NCBI RefSeq assembly: GCF_000732615.1
Contig: NZ_JPGL01000056.1
Location: forward strand, 1 to 64,000
Length of the DNA: 64,000 nt
Source of the DNA: Burkholderia paludis
GTDB lineage: Bacteria; Pseudomonadota; Gammaproteobacteria; Burkholderiales; Burkholderiaceae
Reading direction: 5' to 3'
Shown here: positions 16,063-30,051 of the stretch, one piece after another
How positions within the stretch are numbered: the stretch's first letter is position 1
How the letters are laid out: every line of letters starts with the position of its first letter
The notes under the pieces: model-generated
The model's input: the letters and a program-made list of their open reading frames with translations, nothing else
What the model was told of the DNA's origin: nothing
Database searches by the model: none
Program-made: the position numbers and the translations under genes

Positions 16063-17528
16063 TACAGCGGAAGCGTGTGACGAATTGCCTGCAGGCAGGC
16101 CGTCAGCAGCGGGCTCGGGATCAGGCCGAGCACGACGACCGCCAGGCCGTTCAGCACGAGGATCGTACGCTTGCAGAAGTCGCCCGAAATCGGCGTTGCA
16201 TCCTGCGGTGCATCGAAGTACATCAGCTTCACGATGCGCAGGTAGTAGAACGCGCCGAACAGCGACGTGATCACGGCCAGCACGGCCAGCCACGTGAGGC
16301 CCGCGTTGACGGTCGCCTCGAGCACGGCAAGCTTCGCGTAGAAGCCGACGGTCGGCGGGATGCCGGCCAGCGAGAACATCATCACCATCATCACGAACGC
16401 GAACACCGGGCTGCGCTTGTTGAGGCCCTTGAAGTCGTCGATCGATTCGGCTTCGAAATCGCGGCGCGCGAGCAGCATCACCACGCCGAACGAGCCGAGC
16501 GTCGTGATCAGGTAGACGATCGCGTAGAACATCGCCGAGCTGTATGCATTCGCCGGTGCCGCTGCGTCGCCCTTCACGATGCCCGCGAGCAGGCCGAGCA
16601 ACACGAAACCCATGTTCGAGATCGCCGAGTACGCGAGCATCCGCTTGATGTTGCGCTGGACGATACCGGTGATGTTGCCGACGATCAGCGACAGCGCGGC
16701 GAGGATCACGAGCGCGGTCTGCCAGTTCTGTGCGAGCGGCAGCAGGCCCATCACCAGGAAACGCAGGCCCCACGCGAACGCGGCAACCTTCGGGCCGCCG
16801 CCGACGAACAGCGTCATCGCGGTCGGTGCGCCCTGGTAGACGTCCGGCACCCACATGTGGAACGGCACGGCGCCGAGCTTGAATGCGATACCGGCGACGA
16901 TGAAGACCACGCCGAACATCAGCACGGCCGCGTCGGTGTTGCCGCCGACCGCCTTGTACACCTCGCCCAGCTCGAGCGAGCCGGTCGCACCGTACAGCAT
17001 CGAGATGCCGTACAGCACGAAGCCCGACGCGAGCGCGCCCAGCACGTAGTACTTCATCGCGGCTTCGCTCGACTGCGCGGCGTCGCGGCGCAGCGCGATG
17101 ACCGCGTACAGCGACAGCGACATCAGCTCGAGGCCGAGGTACAGCGTCAGGAAGTTGTTGCCCGACACCATGACCAGCTGGCCGAGCAGCGAGAACATGC
17201 CGAGCAGGAACACGTCGCCGCGGAACATGTCGCGATCTTCGAGGTACTTGCGCGAATAGACGAGCGAGACCGCGAAACCGAACGACACGACAGCCTTCAT
17301 CGTGCTCGCGAACGAGTCGACGACGACCATCTTCGAGAAGAAGTAGTACTGCTGCGGGTCGAGTGCCTGCACCGCGAACCACACGCCGGCGACGACCGAC
17401 GATACGACCGCGATCAGATAGGTCAGGCGGCGGCCGGAAGCACCGGTAAAGGTGTCGTTCAGCCATGCGACGACGATGGCGGCCATCACCAGCGCGTCAG
17501 GCAACAGGACATTCATAGGAGCGTTCAT
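16062..17528 (-). CDS. nuoN: NADH-quinone oxidoreductase subunit N
   Basis: A 488-residue antiporter-like subunit of the complex I membrane arm with about fourteen membrane helices. Proton-channel features include GLELMSLSLYA, the lysine in KLGAVPFHMWVPDVYQGAP and the NIKRMLAYSAISNMGF broken-helix region. It couples NADH oxidation to proton pumping. ATG 17528 is chosen over ATG 17516 because only the former has a purine-rich GGAGG upstream. It lies 24 bases after nuoM. Confidence 0.96.
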   Translation of the reverse strand: MNAPMNVLLPDALVMAAIVVAWLNDTFTGASGRRLTYLIAVVSSVVAGVWFAVQALDPQQYYFFSKMVVVDSFASTMKAVVSFGFAVSLVYSRKYLEDRDMFRGDVFLLGMFSLLGQLVMVSGNNFLTLYLGLELMSLSLYAVIALRRDAAQSSEAAMKYYVLGALASGFVLYGISMLYGATGSLELGEVYKAVGGNTDAAVLMFGVVFIVAGIAFKLGAVPFHMWVPDVYQGAPTAMTLFVGGGPKVAAFAWGLRFLVMGLLPLAQNWQTALVILAALSLIVGNITGIVQRNIKRMLAYSAISNMGFVLLGLLAGIVKGDAAAPANAYSSAMFYAIVYLITTLGSFGVVMLLARRDFEAESIDDFKGLNKRSPVFAFVMMVMMFSLAGIPPTVGFYAKLAVLEATVNAGLTWLAVLAVITSLFGAFYYLRIVKLMYFDAPQDATPISGDFCKRTILVLNGLAVVVLGLIPSPLLTACLQAIRHTLPL

Positions 17529-17552
17529 GATCTTGATTTCCTCCGCTCGCGA

Positions 17553-19043
17553 TTACTGCGCCAGCGGCAGCTTGGACTGCGCGACATGGGAGAGGAGGTT
17601 TTCCACGGAAACGTGCATCACGTCGGTGAAAGGCTTCGGATACAGGCCCATCAGCAGCGTGAACGCGGCGAGCACACCCAGCATCAGGAATTCGCGACGG
17701 CCGATATCCTTCAGCTTGGCAACGTGATCGTTCGCGACGGCACCGAAGTACACGCGCTTGTACATCCACAGCGTGTACGCCGCGCCGAGGATCAGCGTGA
17801 ACGCCGCGCCGAATGCGATCCAGAAGTTGTACTGGACGGCAGCGAGAATCACCATGAACTCGCCGACGAAACCCGAGGTACCCGGCAGGCCGCAGTTGGC
17901 CATCGAGAACAGCATCGCGAATGCGGCGAACTTCGGCATCACGTTCACGACGCCACCGTAATCGGCGATCTGGCGCGAGTGCACGCGGTCGTACAGCACG
18001 CCGATGCAGAGGAACATCGCGCCCGACACGAAGCCGTGCGAGATCATCTGGATGATCGCGCCTTCGACGCCGAGCTGGTTGAAGATGAAGAAGCCGAGCG
18101 TGACGAAGCCCATGTGCGCGATCGACGAATACGCGACCAGCTTCTTCATGTCGGCCTGCACCATCGCGACGAGACCGATGTAGATCACCGCGATCAGCGA
18201 CAGCGTGATCACGACGGGCGCCAGGAAGTGGCTCGCGTCAGGCGTGATCGGCAGCGAGAAGCGCAGGAAACCGTAGGCGCCGAGCTTCAGCATGATCGCC
18301 GCCAGCACGACCGAGCCGCCCGTCGGCGCTTCCACGTGGGCGTCCGGCAGCCAGGTGTGCACCGGCCACATCGGCACCTTCACCGCGAACGCGAGGAAGA
18401 ATGCGATGAACAGCAGGATCTGCGGCGTCATCGCGATCTTCGCGTTCTGCCACGTCGCGAGGTCGAACGAGTGCGTTTCCGTGTACAGGTAGATCAGCGC
18501 GACCAGCATCAGCAGCGAGCCGGCCAGCGTGTACAGGAAGAACTTGAACGCCGCATACACGCGGTTCGGGCCGCCCCACACGCCGATGATGATGTACATC
18601 GGGATCAGGGTCGCTTCGAAGAACACGTAGAACAGCAGGCCGTCGGCCGCCGAGAACACGCCGATCATGATCCCGGACAGGATCAGGAACGCCGCGAGGT
18701 ACTGCGCGACGTTCTCGGTGATCACTTCCCAGGCGGCGATCACGACGATCACCGTGATCAGCGCGGTCAGCACGACGAACCACATCGAAATGCCGTCGAC
18801 GCCGAGGTGGTACGCGATGTCGAAGCGCTCGATCCAGGTCGACTTCTCGACGAACTGCAGCGCGGCCGTGCTCGAATCGAAGCCCGTGATCAGCGGGATC
18901 GTGACCGCCAGGCCGAGCAGCGAACCGATCAGCGCGATCCAGCGGGCCGTCCCCGGATTTTTGTCGTTACCCACCGCAAGCACGAGGAGGCCGAAAACGA
19001 TCGGCAGCCAGATCGCGGTACTGAGAATCGGAAAAGCGTGCAT
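17553..19043 (-). CDS. nuoM: NADH-quinone oxidoreductase subunit M
   Basis: A 496-residue antiporter-like membrane subunit with about fourteen helices. Key visible segments are FFEATLIPMYIIIGVWGG (pumping glutamate), AVKVPMWPVHTWLPDAHVEAPT (channel lysine) and KKLVAYSSIAHMGFV. It is one of three Mrp-type proton-translocating subunits with NuoL and NuoN, in the usual order and 16 bases after nuoL. Confidence 0.97.
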   Translation of the reverse strand: MHAFPILSTAIWLPIVFGLLVLAVGNDKNPGTARWIALIGSLLGLAVTIPLITGFDSSTAALQFVEKSTWIERFDIAYHLGVDGISMWFVVLTALITVIVVIAAWEVITENVAQYLAAFLILSGIMIGVFSAADGLLFYVFFEATLIPMYIIIGVWGGPNRVYAAFKFFLYTLAGSLLMLVALIYLYTETHSFDLATWQNAKIAMTPQILLFIAFFLAFAVKVPMWPVHTWLPDAHVEAPTGGSVVLAAIMLKLGAYGFLRFSLPITPDASHFLAPVVITLSLIAVIYIGLVAMVQADMKKLVAYSSIAHMGFVTLGFFIFNQLGVEGAIIQMISHGFVSGAMFLCIGVLYDRVHSRQIADYGGVVNVMPKFAAFAMLFSMANCGLPGTSGFVGEFMVILAAVQYNFWIAFGAAFTLILGAAYTLWMYKRVYFGAVANDHVAKLKDIGRREFLMLGVLAAFTLLMGLYPKPFTDVMHVSVENLLSHVAQSKLPLAQ

Positions 19044-19059
19044 TAAGTTGTCCCCCGCC

Positions 19060-21114
<2,055 letters not shown>

Positions 21115-21131
21115 AACAGCGTAGCCTGAGA

Positions 21132-21437
21132 TTAACCTTTGAGCTGATCGAGATCCTCGACATTGATCGTGTCGAGCTTGCGGAACAGGGTCACCAGAAT
21201 CGCGAGACCGATCGCGGCTTCCGCTGCGGCAACAGTCAGCACGAAGAACACGAAGATCTGGCCGTGTATATCGCCGAGGTAATGCGAAAACGCGACGAAG
21301 TTGGTATTCACCGCCAGCAGCATCAGTTCGATCGACATCAGGATGATGATGACGTTGCGGCGGTTCAGGAAGATCCCGACGATCGCGATCGCAAAGAGGA
21401 TCGCGCCGAGCACGAGGTAATGAGCAAGAGTCAGCAT
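21132..21437 (-). CDS. nuoK: NADH-quinone oxidoreductase subunit K
   Basis: A 101-residue membrane subunit with three helices. The two buried glutamates needed for proton transfer are visible in [11 protein letters not shown] and [10 protein letters not shown]. Its length is exactly that usual for the family. It lies 18 bases after nuoJ. Confidence 0.97.
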   Translation of the reverse strand: MLTLAHYLVLGAILFAIAIVGIFLNRRNVIIILMSIELMLLAVNTNFVAFSHYLGDIHGQIFVFFVLTVAAAEAAIGLAILVTLFRKLDTINVEDLDQLKG

Positions 21438-21455
21438 GGTTTTCGTTTTCTCCGC

Positions 21456-22106
21456 TTAGCCGTTGGTGCTCGGACCGGCTTCGCTCTGCGCCGTTTCCGG
21501 CTGCGGCTTTTCCGCGTCCATCTTCACGAGGCGCACGCGATCGTTGCGGCGCACCTTGACCTGATCCGACACGCGCTGGCGCTTGCTGTCCTTGCCCTTG
21601 CGCTCGGTCAGCCCGATCGCGGCAATGATCGCGACCAGCAGCACGAGGCCGGCGATTTCAAACGCGAAGATGTAGTCGGTGTAGATCACCTTGCCGATCA
21701 GTCGCGTGTTCGACCAGTTGGCCATCTCGCCCGTCGCCATCGCGTGCACCGTCTGCGTGTCGCCGTAGCCGCGCCACAGGATCAGCGCGGTTTCGATCAC
21801 GATGATCGCGCCGACCACGGTCGCCATCGGCACGAAGCGCTTGAAGTCTCGGCGCAGGTAGTCGATGTTGATGTCCAGCATCATCACGACGAACAGGAAC
21901 AGCACCATCACCGCGCCCACGTAGACCAGCACGAGCAGGATCGCGAGGAACTCCGCTTCCAGCAGCATCCAGATCGCGGCGGCGTTGAAGAACGCCAGCA
22001 CAAGGAAAAGCGCAGACGCCACCGGGTTGCGCGAAGTGATCACCTTCAGCCCTGATACCACCAGGAGCAGCGCGAAGATGTAGAACAGTACGGTCGTGAA
22101 TTCCAT
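21456..22106 (-). CDS. nuoJ: NADH-quinone oxidoreductase subunit J
   Basis: A 216-residue membrane subunit with five helices in the first 165 residues, including the LVLVYVGAVMVLFLFVVMML segment that carries the pi-bulge helix of complex I. The last 45 residues are charged, predicted disordered (KDSKRQ...AEKPQPETAQ), longer than in E. coli but usual for Burkholderiales. It follows nuoI after 112 non-coding bases, the largest gap in the distal half of the operon. Confidence 0.96.
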   Translation of the reverse strand: MEFTTVLFYIFALLLVVSGLKVITSRNPVASALFLVLAFFNAAAIWMLLEAEFLAILLVLVYVGAVMVLFLFVVMMLDINIDYLRRDFKRFVPMATVVGAIIVIETALILWRGYGDTQTVHAMATGEMANWSNTRLIGKVIYTDYIFAFEIAGLVLLVAIIAAIGLTERKGKDSKRQRVSDQVKVRRNDRVRLVKMDAEKPQPETAQSEAGPSTNG

Positions 22107-22218
22107 GATTACCGGTTCATCGTTAGGCCATAGTCAGGCGCGGCTTGCGGGACGCTCTCGCGTGCCGCACCCGTCGCGGCGGCTCGGCCCTGGCTTCGGG
22201 CCGGCACTGCAAACACAA

Positions 22219-22707
22219 TCAACGATACGGCGCGTCGGCAGCCTTCGCCGCGGCGATGTCCTTCTCGTAGCGATCGCCCACCGCGAGCAGCATTTCCTTC
22301 GTGAAATACAGGTCGCCGCGCTTTTCGCCGTGGTATTCGAGAATCTGCGTCTCGACGATCGAATCGACCGGGCAGCTCTCTTCGCAGAAGCCGCAGAAGA
22401 TGCACTTCGTCAGGTCGATGTCGTAGCGCGTCGTGCGGCGCGTGTTGTCCGCGCGCGTTTCCGATTCGATCGTGATCGCCATCGCGGGGCACACGGCCTC
22501 GCACAGCTTGCACGCGATGCAGCGCTCTTCGCCGTTTTCGTAGCGGCGCAGCGCATGCAGCCCGCGGAAACGCGGAGAAATCGGGGTCTTCTCTTCCGGG
22601 AACTGCACGGTGAACTTGCGCTTGAACGTGTAACGACCGGTCAGCGCGAGCCCCTTCAGCAGCTCGGTCAGGAAGAAGGTCTTAAAGAAGTGTTGGATAG
22701 CCGTCAT
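22219..22707 (-). CDS. nuoI: NADH-quinone oxidoreductase subunit I
   Basis: A 162-residue peripheral-arm subunit carrying two [4Fe-4S] clusters (N6a and N6b). The two binding motifs are complete: Cys63, 66, 69, 73 in [12 protein letters not shown] and Cys102, 105, 108, 112 in [12 protein letters not shown]. It passes electrons toward NuoB and quinone. It is ten bases after nuoH. Confidence 0.97.
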   Translation of the reverse strand: MTAIQHFFKTFFLTELLKGLALTGRYTFKRKFTVQFPEEKTPISPRFRGLHALRRYENGEERCIACKLCEAVCPAMAITIESETRADNTRRTTRYDIDLTKCIFCGFCEESCPVDSIVETQILEYHGEKRGDLYFTKEMLLAVGDRYEKDIAAAKAADAPYR

Positions 22708-22717
22708 GATTTCGTCC

Positions 22718-23785
22718 TTACTTCACCCAGATGTTCAGCGGCGACATCATCCAGAAGCCGACCACGACCACCCAGATCACCGTGACGGGCAGGAACACCT
22801 TCCAGCCCAGACGCATGATCTGGTCGTAACGGTAGCGCGGGAACGTCGCGCGGACCCAGATGAACACCGACAGCAGCGCGAAGACCTTCAGCACCAGCCA
22901 GAAGATGCCCGGGATGAACGACAGGAATTCGAACGGTGCATCCCAGCCACCGAGGAACAGCGTCGCAGCCAGCGCCGAGATCACGATCATGTTGATGTAC
23001 TCGGCGAGGAAGAACAGCGCGAACGCCATGCCCGAGTAGTCGATCATGTGACCTGCAACGATTTCCGACTCCCCTTCCACCACGTCGAACGGATGGCGGT
23101 TCGTTTCGGCGATGCCCGAAATGAAGTAGACGACGAACGCCGGCAGCAGCGGCAGCCAGTTCCACGACAGGAAGTTCACGCCGTGGCCGGCAAAGAAGCC
23201 GTGCTGCTGCGAGTTGACGATTTCCGACATGTTCAGGCTGCCGGCCGTCATCAGCACGAGCACCAGCGCGAAGCCCATCGAGATTTCGTACGAGACCATC
23301 TGCGCCGCGGCGCGCATCGCGCCGAGGAACGCGTACTTCGAGTTCGACGCCCAGCCCGCGAGGATCACCGCGTACACGCCGATCGACGAGATCGCCATCG
23401 CGTACAGCAGGCCCGCGTTGATGTTCGCGAGCACGGCCTGTGCCTGGAACGGGATCACCGCCCACACCGCGAATGCCGGCACGACGGTCATGACCGGCGC
23501 GATCAGGTACAGCCAGCGGCTGGCGGCGCTCGGCTGAATGACTTCCTTCAGCAGCAGCTTCAGCACGTCGGCGATCGGCTGCAGCAGGCCGCCGGGGCCG
23601 ACGCGGTTCGGGCCGAGACGCACGTGCATCCAGCCGATCAGCTTGCGTTCCCACAGAATCAGGTACGCCACGCACAGCAGGATCACGACGGCGACGACGA
23701 GGATGCGCACGATTGCCCATACCGTCGGCCACGCGACGCCGAGAAGCTGGGCTCCGCCCGCGTTGATCGTATCGAACAAGCTCAT
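22718..23785 (-). CDS. nuoH: NADH-quinone oxidoreductase subunit H
   Basis: A 355-residue membrane subunit with eight helices that forms much of the quinone chamber where the peripheral arm joins the membrane. Conserved segments include [26 protein letters not shown], split about residues 56-82, and the acidic funnel [18 protein letters not shown]. Its ATG follows the nuoG stop codon with no spacing, so translation is probably coupled. Confidence 0.97.
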   Translation of the reverse strand: MSLFDTINAGGAQLLGVAWPTVWAIVRILVVAVVILLCVAYLILWERKLIGWMHVRLGPNRVGPGGLLQPIADVLKLLLKEVIQPSAASRWLYLIAPVMTVVPAFAVWAVIPFQAQAVLANINAGLLYAMAISSIGVYAVILAGWASNSKYAFLGAMRAAAQMVSYEISMGFALVLVLMTAGSLNMSEIVNSQQHGFFAGHGVNFLSWNWLPLLPAFVVYFISGIAETNRHPFDVVEGESEIVAGHMIDYSGMAFALFFLAEYINMIVISALAATLFLGGWDAPFEFLSFIPGIFWLVLKVFALLSVFIWVRATFPRYRYDQIMRLGWKVFLPVTVIWVVVVGFWMMSPLNIWVK

Positions 23786-26116
23786 TTACGCCTTCTCCAC
23801 CACCAGTTCACCGGACAGGCTGCCGAGCGCTGCGCCGGCAGGCGTTGCTGCCGACACGCGAACGACCGTCTCCGCAAGATTCGCGTCGCGCACGGCCGGC
23901 AACTGCACCGCACGCTCGCCCTGGCGCACGCGCACGGCGTCGCCTTCCTTCAAGCCCAGCTTGTCGAACAGCGCGGCCGGCAAGGCTGCGGCATTCGCTG
24001 CCTTCGCGGCGGTCGTCAGATGCAGCGCACCTGCACGGCGCACGAGCGCGTCGGCGTGATAGATCGGCACATCGGCCAGGCGTTCGAAGCCGCCGTTCGC
24101 GGCATTCGCCGCGGCGCGCACCGGCGCAACCGACGTCTGGTTCGACAGGCGGCCCGCCACGCCGGCGTCGCCGAGCGCGGCGAGACGCACCTCGTCCGCC
24201 GTCTCGTATTCGAAGTTCGGCAGGCCGAGCAGGCTGCCGAGAACGCGCAGCACCTTCCAGCCCGGGCGCGTGTCGCCGAGCGGACGCACGACGCCGTTGA
24301 AGCTCTGCACGGTGCCTTCCGCGTTGACGAACGTACCGGCCGTTTCCGTGAACGGCGCAACCGGCAGCAGCACGTCGGCGTAGTCGAGGCCGTGCTTGAA
24401 CGGCGACATCACGACGACCATCTCCGCCTGGTTCAGCGCGGCGAGCGCCTGTGCCGGATCGGCGGTGTCGAATTCCGGTTCGACGTTCAGCAGCACGTAA
24501 CCCTTGCGCGGCTGTGCGAACGCTTCGCGTGCGTTCAGGCCGCCCGCGCCCGGCAGCGCGCCGACGACGTGCGCGCCGACCGTGTTCGCCGCTTCCGTCA
24601 GGAAGCCGAACGTGGCGCCGGTGTTGTCGGCGATCCACTGCGCGACGGCGTGCAGCTTCGCGAATTCCGGGTGGCGGACCGCGACGTTGCCGAGCAGCAC
24701 CGCGCGGCGTTCGCCATTCGACAGCGACTGGGCCACGGCCTGCGCGGCCGGCGATGCGGTGACGCCCGCGAGCGTGTCGGGCAGCGCGACGCCGCGCAGC
24801 TGCGCGACGGCCGCGGCGATGCCGGCCAGTTCGTCGAGCCATGCCGACGGAGCGGCAACGATGCGCTGCGCGGTCGGGATCAGTGCGTCGTCACCGGTCG
24901 CGTGCAGGAAGTGCAGCTTCGCGCCGCCCTTCGCGGCCTGGCGCAGGCGCGACGCGAACAGCGGGTGGTCGCGGCGCAGGAACGAACCGACGACGAACGC
25001 GGCGTCCACGTTCGACAGATCGGCGATCGGCATGCCGAGCCACGGCGCGCCCTGGACCGGCGCCGAGAAATCCTGCTGGCGCAGACGGAAATCGACGTTC
25101 GGCGTCTTCAGTTCGCTGGCGAGCTGCTTCACGAGGAACAGCTCTTCCGCGGTGCTGTGCGCGCTCGCGAGCATCGCCAGCGCGTTCGCGCCGTGATCCG
25201 CGGCGATCCCCTTCAGGCCCTTCGCGACATATTCGAGCGCGGTCTGCCAGTCGGTCTCGATCCACTGGCCGCCCTGCTTCAGCATCGGCTTCGTCAGGCG
25301 CTCTTCGCTGTTGAGGCCTTCGTACGAGAAGCGGTCCTTGTCCGAGATCCAGCATTCGTTGATCGCTTCGTTCTCGAACGGCAGCACGCGCATCACGCGG
25401 TTGTTCTTCACCTGCACGACGAGGTTCGCGCCGACGGAATCGTGCGGGCTCACCGACTTGCGGCGCGACAGCTCCCACGTACGGGCGCTGTAGCGGAACG
25501 GCTTGCTGGTCAGCGCGCCGACCGGGCACAGGTCGATCATGTTGCCCGACATCTCGGAGTCGACCGTCTTGCCGACGAACGTCGTGATTTCCGAGTGCTC
25601 GCCGCGGCCCAGCATGCCGAACTCCATCACGCCGGCGACTTCCTGGCCGAAGCGGACGCAGCGCGTGCAGTGAATGCAGCGCGACATCTCTTCCATCGAG
25701 ATCAGCGGGCCCACGTTCTTGTGGAACACCACGCGCTTCTCTTCCGAGTAGCGCGACGACGACTTGCCGTAGCCGACCGCCAGATCCTGCAGCTGGCATT
25801 CACCGCCCTGATCGCAGATCGGGCAGTCGAGCGGGTGGTTGATGAGGAGGAATTCCATCACCGACTGCTGCGCCTTCACGGCCTTGTCCGATTGCGTATG
25901 GACGATCATGCCGGCCGACACGGGCGTCGCACAGGCAGGCACGGCCTTCGGCATCTTCTCGACTTCGACGAGACACATCCGGCAGTTGGCCGCAACCGAC
26001 AGTTTCTTGTGATAGCAGAAGTGAGGAATGTACTTGTCCGCCTTGTGCGCAGCCTGGATCACCATGCTGCCTTCGGGCACCTCGACCTTCTTGCCGTCTA
26101 TTTCAAGTTCAACCAT
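23786..26116 (-). CDS. nuoG: NADH-quinone oxidoreductase subunit G
   Basis: A 776-residue iron-sulphur subunit of the NADH-oxidising arm. N-terminal ferredoxin domain with [2Fe-2S] ligands Cys34, 45, 48, 62; the His94/Cys98, 101, 107 cluster; and Cys147, 150, 153 with Cys197 for the next [4Fe-4S] cluster. The C-terminal two thirds is a molybdopterin-oxidoreductase-like domain without an active site, as usual. An 82-base spacer separates it from nuoF. Confidence 0.97.
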   Translation of the reverse strand: MVELEIDGKKVEVPEGSMVIQAAHKADKYIPHFCYHKKLSVAANCRMCLVEVEKMPKAVPACATPVSAGMIVHTQSDKAVKAQQSVMEFLLINHPLDCPICDQGGECQLQDLAVGYGKSSSRYSEEKRVVFHKNVGPLISMEEMSRCIHCTRCVRFGQEVAGVMEFGMLGRGEHSEITTFVGKTVDSEMSGNMIDLCPVGALTSKPFRYSARTWELSRRKSVSPHDSVGANLVVQVKNNRVMRVLPFENEAINECWISDKDRFSYEGLNSEERLTKPMLKQGGQWIETDWQTALEYVAKGLKGIAADHGANALAMLASAHSTAEELFLVKQLASELKTPNVDFRLRQQDFSAPVQGAPWLGMPIADLSNVDAAFVVGSFLRRDHPLFASRLRQAAKGGAKLHFLHATGDDALIPTAQRIVAAPSAWLDELAGIAAAVAQLRGVALPDTLAGVTASPAAQAVAQSLSNGERRAVLLGNVAVRHPEFAKLHAVAQWIADNTGATFGFLTEAANTVGAHVVGALPGAGGLNAREAFAQPRKGYVLLNVEPEFDTADPAQALAALNQAEMVVVMSPFKHGLDYADVLLPVAPFTETAGTFVNAEGTVQSFNGVVRPLGDTRPGWKVLRVLGSLLGLPNFEYETADEVRLAALGDAGVAGRLSNQTSVAPVRAAANAANGGFERLADVPIYHADALVRRAGALHLTTAAKAANAAALPAALFDKLGLKEGDAVRVRQGERAVQLPAVRDANLAETVVRVSAATPAGAALGSLSGELVVEKA

Positions 26117-26198
26117 GATGGTGAATGGTCCTTAACCTATTTCCGCTCGTTCGCGCCTTCGCCCGACCGTGCGCTCAAATTCCGCAACCGGGTGCGCT

Positions 26199-27509
26199 TC
26201 AGGCTGCCGCCGCGTGCGCGTGGCCGCCGACCATGCAGTGCTTGTGCTCAACGTGGTACGCGAATTCGTCCCAGTAGTGCTTGAGCATCCCGCGTACCGG
26301 CATCGCCGCCGCATCGCCGAGCGCGCAGATCGTACGGCCCATGATGTTCTCGGCAACCGAGTTCAGCAGGTCCAGATCTTCCTGACGGCCTTCGCCGTGC
26401 TCGATACGGTTCACGACGCGATACAGCCAGCCGGTGCCTTCACGGCACGGCGTGCACTGGCCGCACGATTCCTCGTAGTAGAAGTACGACAGGCGCAGCA
26501 GCGAGCGCACCATGCAGCGCGTCTCGTCCATCACGATGACCGCGCCCGAACCGAGCATCGAGCCGGCCTTCGCGATCGAATCGTAGTCGAGATCCGTCTG
26601 CATCATGATGTCGCCCGGGATCACCGGCGCGGACGAACCGCCCGGAATCACGGCCTTGATCTTCTTGCCGCCGCGCATCCCGCCGGCGAGCTCCATCAGC
26701 GTCGCGAACGGCGTGCCGAGCGGCACTTCGTAGTTGCCCGGACGCTCGACGTCGCCCGACACCGAGAAAATCTTCGTGCCGCCGTTGTTCGGCTTGCCGA
26801 TCTCGAGGTAATTCTGCGGCCCGATGGACAGCAGGAACGGCACCGCGGCGAACGTCTCGGTGTTGTTGATCGTGGTCGGCTTGCCGTACACGCCGAAGCT
26901 CGCCGGGAACGGCGGCTTGAAGCGCGGCTGGCCCTTCTTGCCTTCGAGCGACTCGAGCAGCGCCGTTTCCTCGCCGCAGATGTACGCGCCGTAACCATGG
27001 TGCGCATGCAGCTGGAACGAGAATTCCGAGCCCATGATGTTGTCGCCGAGGAACCCGGCGGCGCGCGCTTCATCAAGCGCGGCCTCGAAGCGTCGATACA
27101 CTTCGAAGATTTCACCGTGGATGTAGTTGTAGCCGACGGTGATGCCCATCGCGTATGCGCCGATGGCCATGCCCTCGATCAGCGCGTGCGGGTTCCAGCG
27201 CAGGATGTCGCGATCCTTGAACGTGCCCGGCTCGCCTTCGTCCGAGTTGCAGACGAGGTACTTCTGCCCCGGGAACTGGCGCGGCATGAAGCTCCACTTC
27301 AGGCCGGTCGGGAAGCCCGCACCGCCACGGCCGCGCAGGCCCGACGCCTTGACGTCGGCGATCACCTGCTCGGGCGGAATCTTTTCTTCGAGAATGCGGC
27401 GCAGCTGCTTGTAGCCGCCGCGCGCAACGTAATCTTCGAGATGCCAGTTCTCGCCGTTCAGACCAGCGAGGATCAGCGGTTTGATGTGACGGTCGTGGAG
27501 GGACGTCAT
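26199..27509 (-). CDS. nuoF: NADH-quinone oxidoreductase subunit F
   Basis: A 436-residue NADH-binding subunit with FMN. The flavin/NADH site shows as [16 protein letters not shown] (about 58-72), and the N3 [4Fe-4S] cluster as [15 protein letters not shown] near residue 360 with a further Cys in [10 protein letters not shown]. It takes hydride from NADH and passes single electrons to NuoE and NuoG centres. Its ATG overlaps the nuoE stop by four bases (ATGA... reading), so the pair is coupled. Confidence 0.97.
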   Translation of the reverse strand: MTSLHDRHIKPLILAGLNGENWHLEDYVARGGYKQLRRILEEKIPPEQVIADVKASGLRGRGGAGFPTGLKWSFMPRQFPGQKYLVCNSDEGEPGTFKDRDILRWNPHALIEGMAIGAYAMGITVGYNYIHGEIFEVYRRFEAALDEARAAGFLGDNIMGSEFSFQLHAHHGYGAYICGEETALLESLEGKKGQPRFKPPFPASFGVYGKPTTINNTETFAAVPFLLSIGPQNYLEIGKPNNGGTKIFSVSGDVERPGNYEVPLGTPFATLMELAGGMRGGKKIKAVIPGGSSAPVIPGDIMMQTDLDYDSIAKAGSMLGSGAVIVMDETRCMVRSLLRLSYFYYEESCGQCTPCREGTGWLYRVVNRIEHGEGRQEDLDLLNSVAENIMGRTICALGDAAAMPVRGMLKHYWDEFAYHVEHKHCMVGGHAHAAAA

Positions 27510-27991
27510 TTCGAGAGCTCCTCAAGCAGCTGGTCGATCTTGTCGCGGCTCATGAAGCTGCACATTCTGTGATTGTTCACCAGCAGCACCGGCGCATCGC
27601 CGCACGAGCCCATGCATTCGCCTTCCTTCAGCGTGAACTTGCCGTCGGGCGTGGTCTCGCCGAAGCCGATGCCCAGCTTCTGTTTCAGGTAGTCGGCAGT
27701 CGCTTCCGCGCCGCCGTCCGGGCCGAGCTGGCACGGCAGGTTCGTGCAGAGCGTGATCTTGTGCTTGCCGACCGGTTTGAGCTCGTACATCGTGTAGAAC
27801 GTCGCGACTTCCTGCACGGCAACGGCCGGCATGCCGAGATAGTCCGCAACGAACTGCATCAGTTCGGGCGACAGCCAGCCGTGCTCTTCCTGAGCAACGG
27901 CCAACGCCGACATCACGGCGGACTGTTTCTGATCGGCGGGATACTTCGTCAACGCTCGATCGATTTCCTTCAGGCCTTCAGCTGAGATCAT
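27506..27991 (-). CDS. nuoE: NADH-quinone oxidoreductase subunit E
   Basis: A 161-residue thioredoxin-like subunit holding the N1a [2Fe-2S] cluster. Ligands are Cys82 and Cys87 (CTNLPC) and Cys126 and Cys130 (CMGSC). The start is ATG 27991; a TTG at 28012 would add seven residues, and neither has a strong ribosome-binding site, so there is some doubt. It is separated from nuoD by about 170 non-coding bases, the largest gap within the operon. Confidence 0.95.
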   Translation of the reverse strand: MISAEGLKEIDRALTKYPADQKQSAVMSALAVAQEEHGWLSPELMQFVADYLGMPAVAVQEVATFYTMYELKPVGKHKITLCTNLPCQLGPDGGAEATADYLKQKLGIGFGETTPDGKFTLKEGECMGSCGDAPVLLVNNHRMCSFMSRDKIDQLLEELSK

Positions 27992-28164
27992 TTTCAGACA
28001 CGACTCTTTCAATTCCTACCGAACGAACAACCTGCCGCACACTGTGGGTGCATGGACGGCAGACCTGGCGCTCACTCTGTTGACAGCTTGCGAAGCCGCG
28101 CCGGTTCAGCGCGCATCGCGTGTGACTTGCTGCTCGCCGCCCGCTCGCGCGGGCGGCGCAACCA
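27992..28164 (-). other. nuoD-nuoE spacer with GC-rich hairpin
   Basis: No gene fits here. A perfect stem near 28137-28158 (GCCGCCCG with CGGGCGGC around a short CG loop) lies just after the nuoD stop. There is no T-run. It could stabilise the nuoABCD part of the transcript or partly stop transcription, letting subunit amounts differ. Confidence 0.45.
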
Positions 28165-29418
<1,254 letters not shown>

Positions 29419-29427
29419 GACGCCCCC

Positions 29428-30030
29428 TTAATGTTTCAGACCGCCATAGCGATCCTCGCGGATCACGCGCGGCGTGATTTCGCGCGGCTCGATCGTCACC
29501 GGCTGGTAGACGACCCGCTTCTCTTCCGGGTCGTAACGCATTTCGACGTAGCCCGACACCGGGAAGTCCTTGCGGAACGGGTGGCCGATGAAGCCGTAGT
29601 CGGTGAGGATGCGGCGCAGGTCGGGGTGGCCTTCGAACACGATGCCGTACAGGTCGAACGCTTCGCGCTCGTACCAGTTCGCGGAGGTCCAGATGTCGAC
29701 CAGCGACGCCACGATCGGCAGGTCGTCGTCGGGCGCGAATGCGCGCAGGCGCAGGCGCCAGTTGTTCGTGACGGACAGCAGGTGCGACACGGCCGCGAAG
29801 CGCGGGCCGTCGTAGGCGCCGTCGCCGAAGGTCTGGTAGTCGACGCCGCAGAGGTCGATCAGCTGCTCGAAACGGAGCTTCGGATCGTCGCGCAGCATCG
29901 TTGCGACTTCGAGGTAATCGCTCGCCTTCACGACGAGCGTCAGTTCACCGATCGCTTCGGTGAGGCTCACCACGCGCGCGCCGAGCGCGGCTTCGAGGTT
30001 GGCCTTGAGGGTCTCGATTTTGCTTGCCAT
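29428..30030 (-). CDS. nuoC: NADH-quinone oxidoreductase subunit C
   Basis: A 200-residue 30-kDa subunit of the peripheral arm. The family signature is present as [29 protein letters not shown] (split about residues 115-145), followed by HPFRKDFP. It has no cofactor and helps dock the quinone module. It is 21 bases after nuoB. Confidence 0.96.
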   Translation of the reverse strand: MASKIETLKANLEAALGARVVSLTEAIGELTLVVKASDYLEVATMLRDDPKLRFEQLIDLCGVDYQTFGDGAYDGPRFAAVSHLLSVTNNWRLRLRAFAPDDDLPIVASLVDIWTSANWYEREAFDLYGIVFEGHPDLRRILTDYGFIGHPFRKDFPVSGYVEMRYDPEEKRVVYQPVTIEPREITPRVIREDRYGGLKH

Positions 30031-30051
30031 ATTGAGGGGACGCTCGGGGCT

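Noticed and set aside
16077-19046. A very long plus-strand open frame (about 990 codons) opposite nuoL, nuoM and nuoN
   Set aside because: It is the antisense shadow of high-GC membrane-protein genes, Arg/His/Gln-rich with no domain. The same holds for other long open frames opposite nuo, pnp and ilvB.
22706-26284. A long plus-strand open frame opposite nuoG and nuoH
   Set aside because: Composition-driven shadow of well supported complex I genes.
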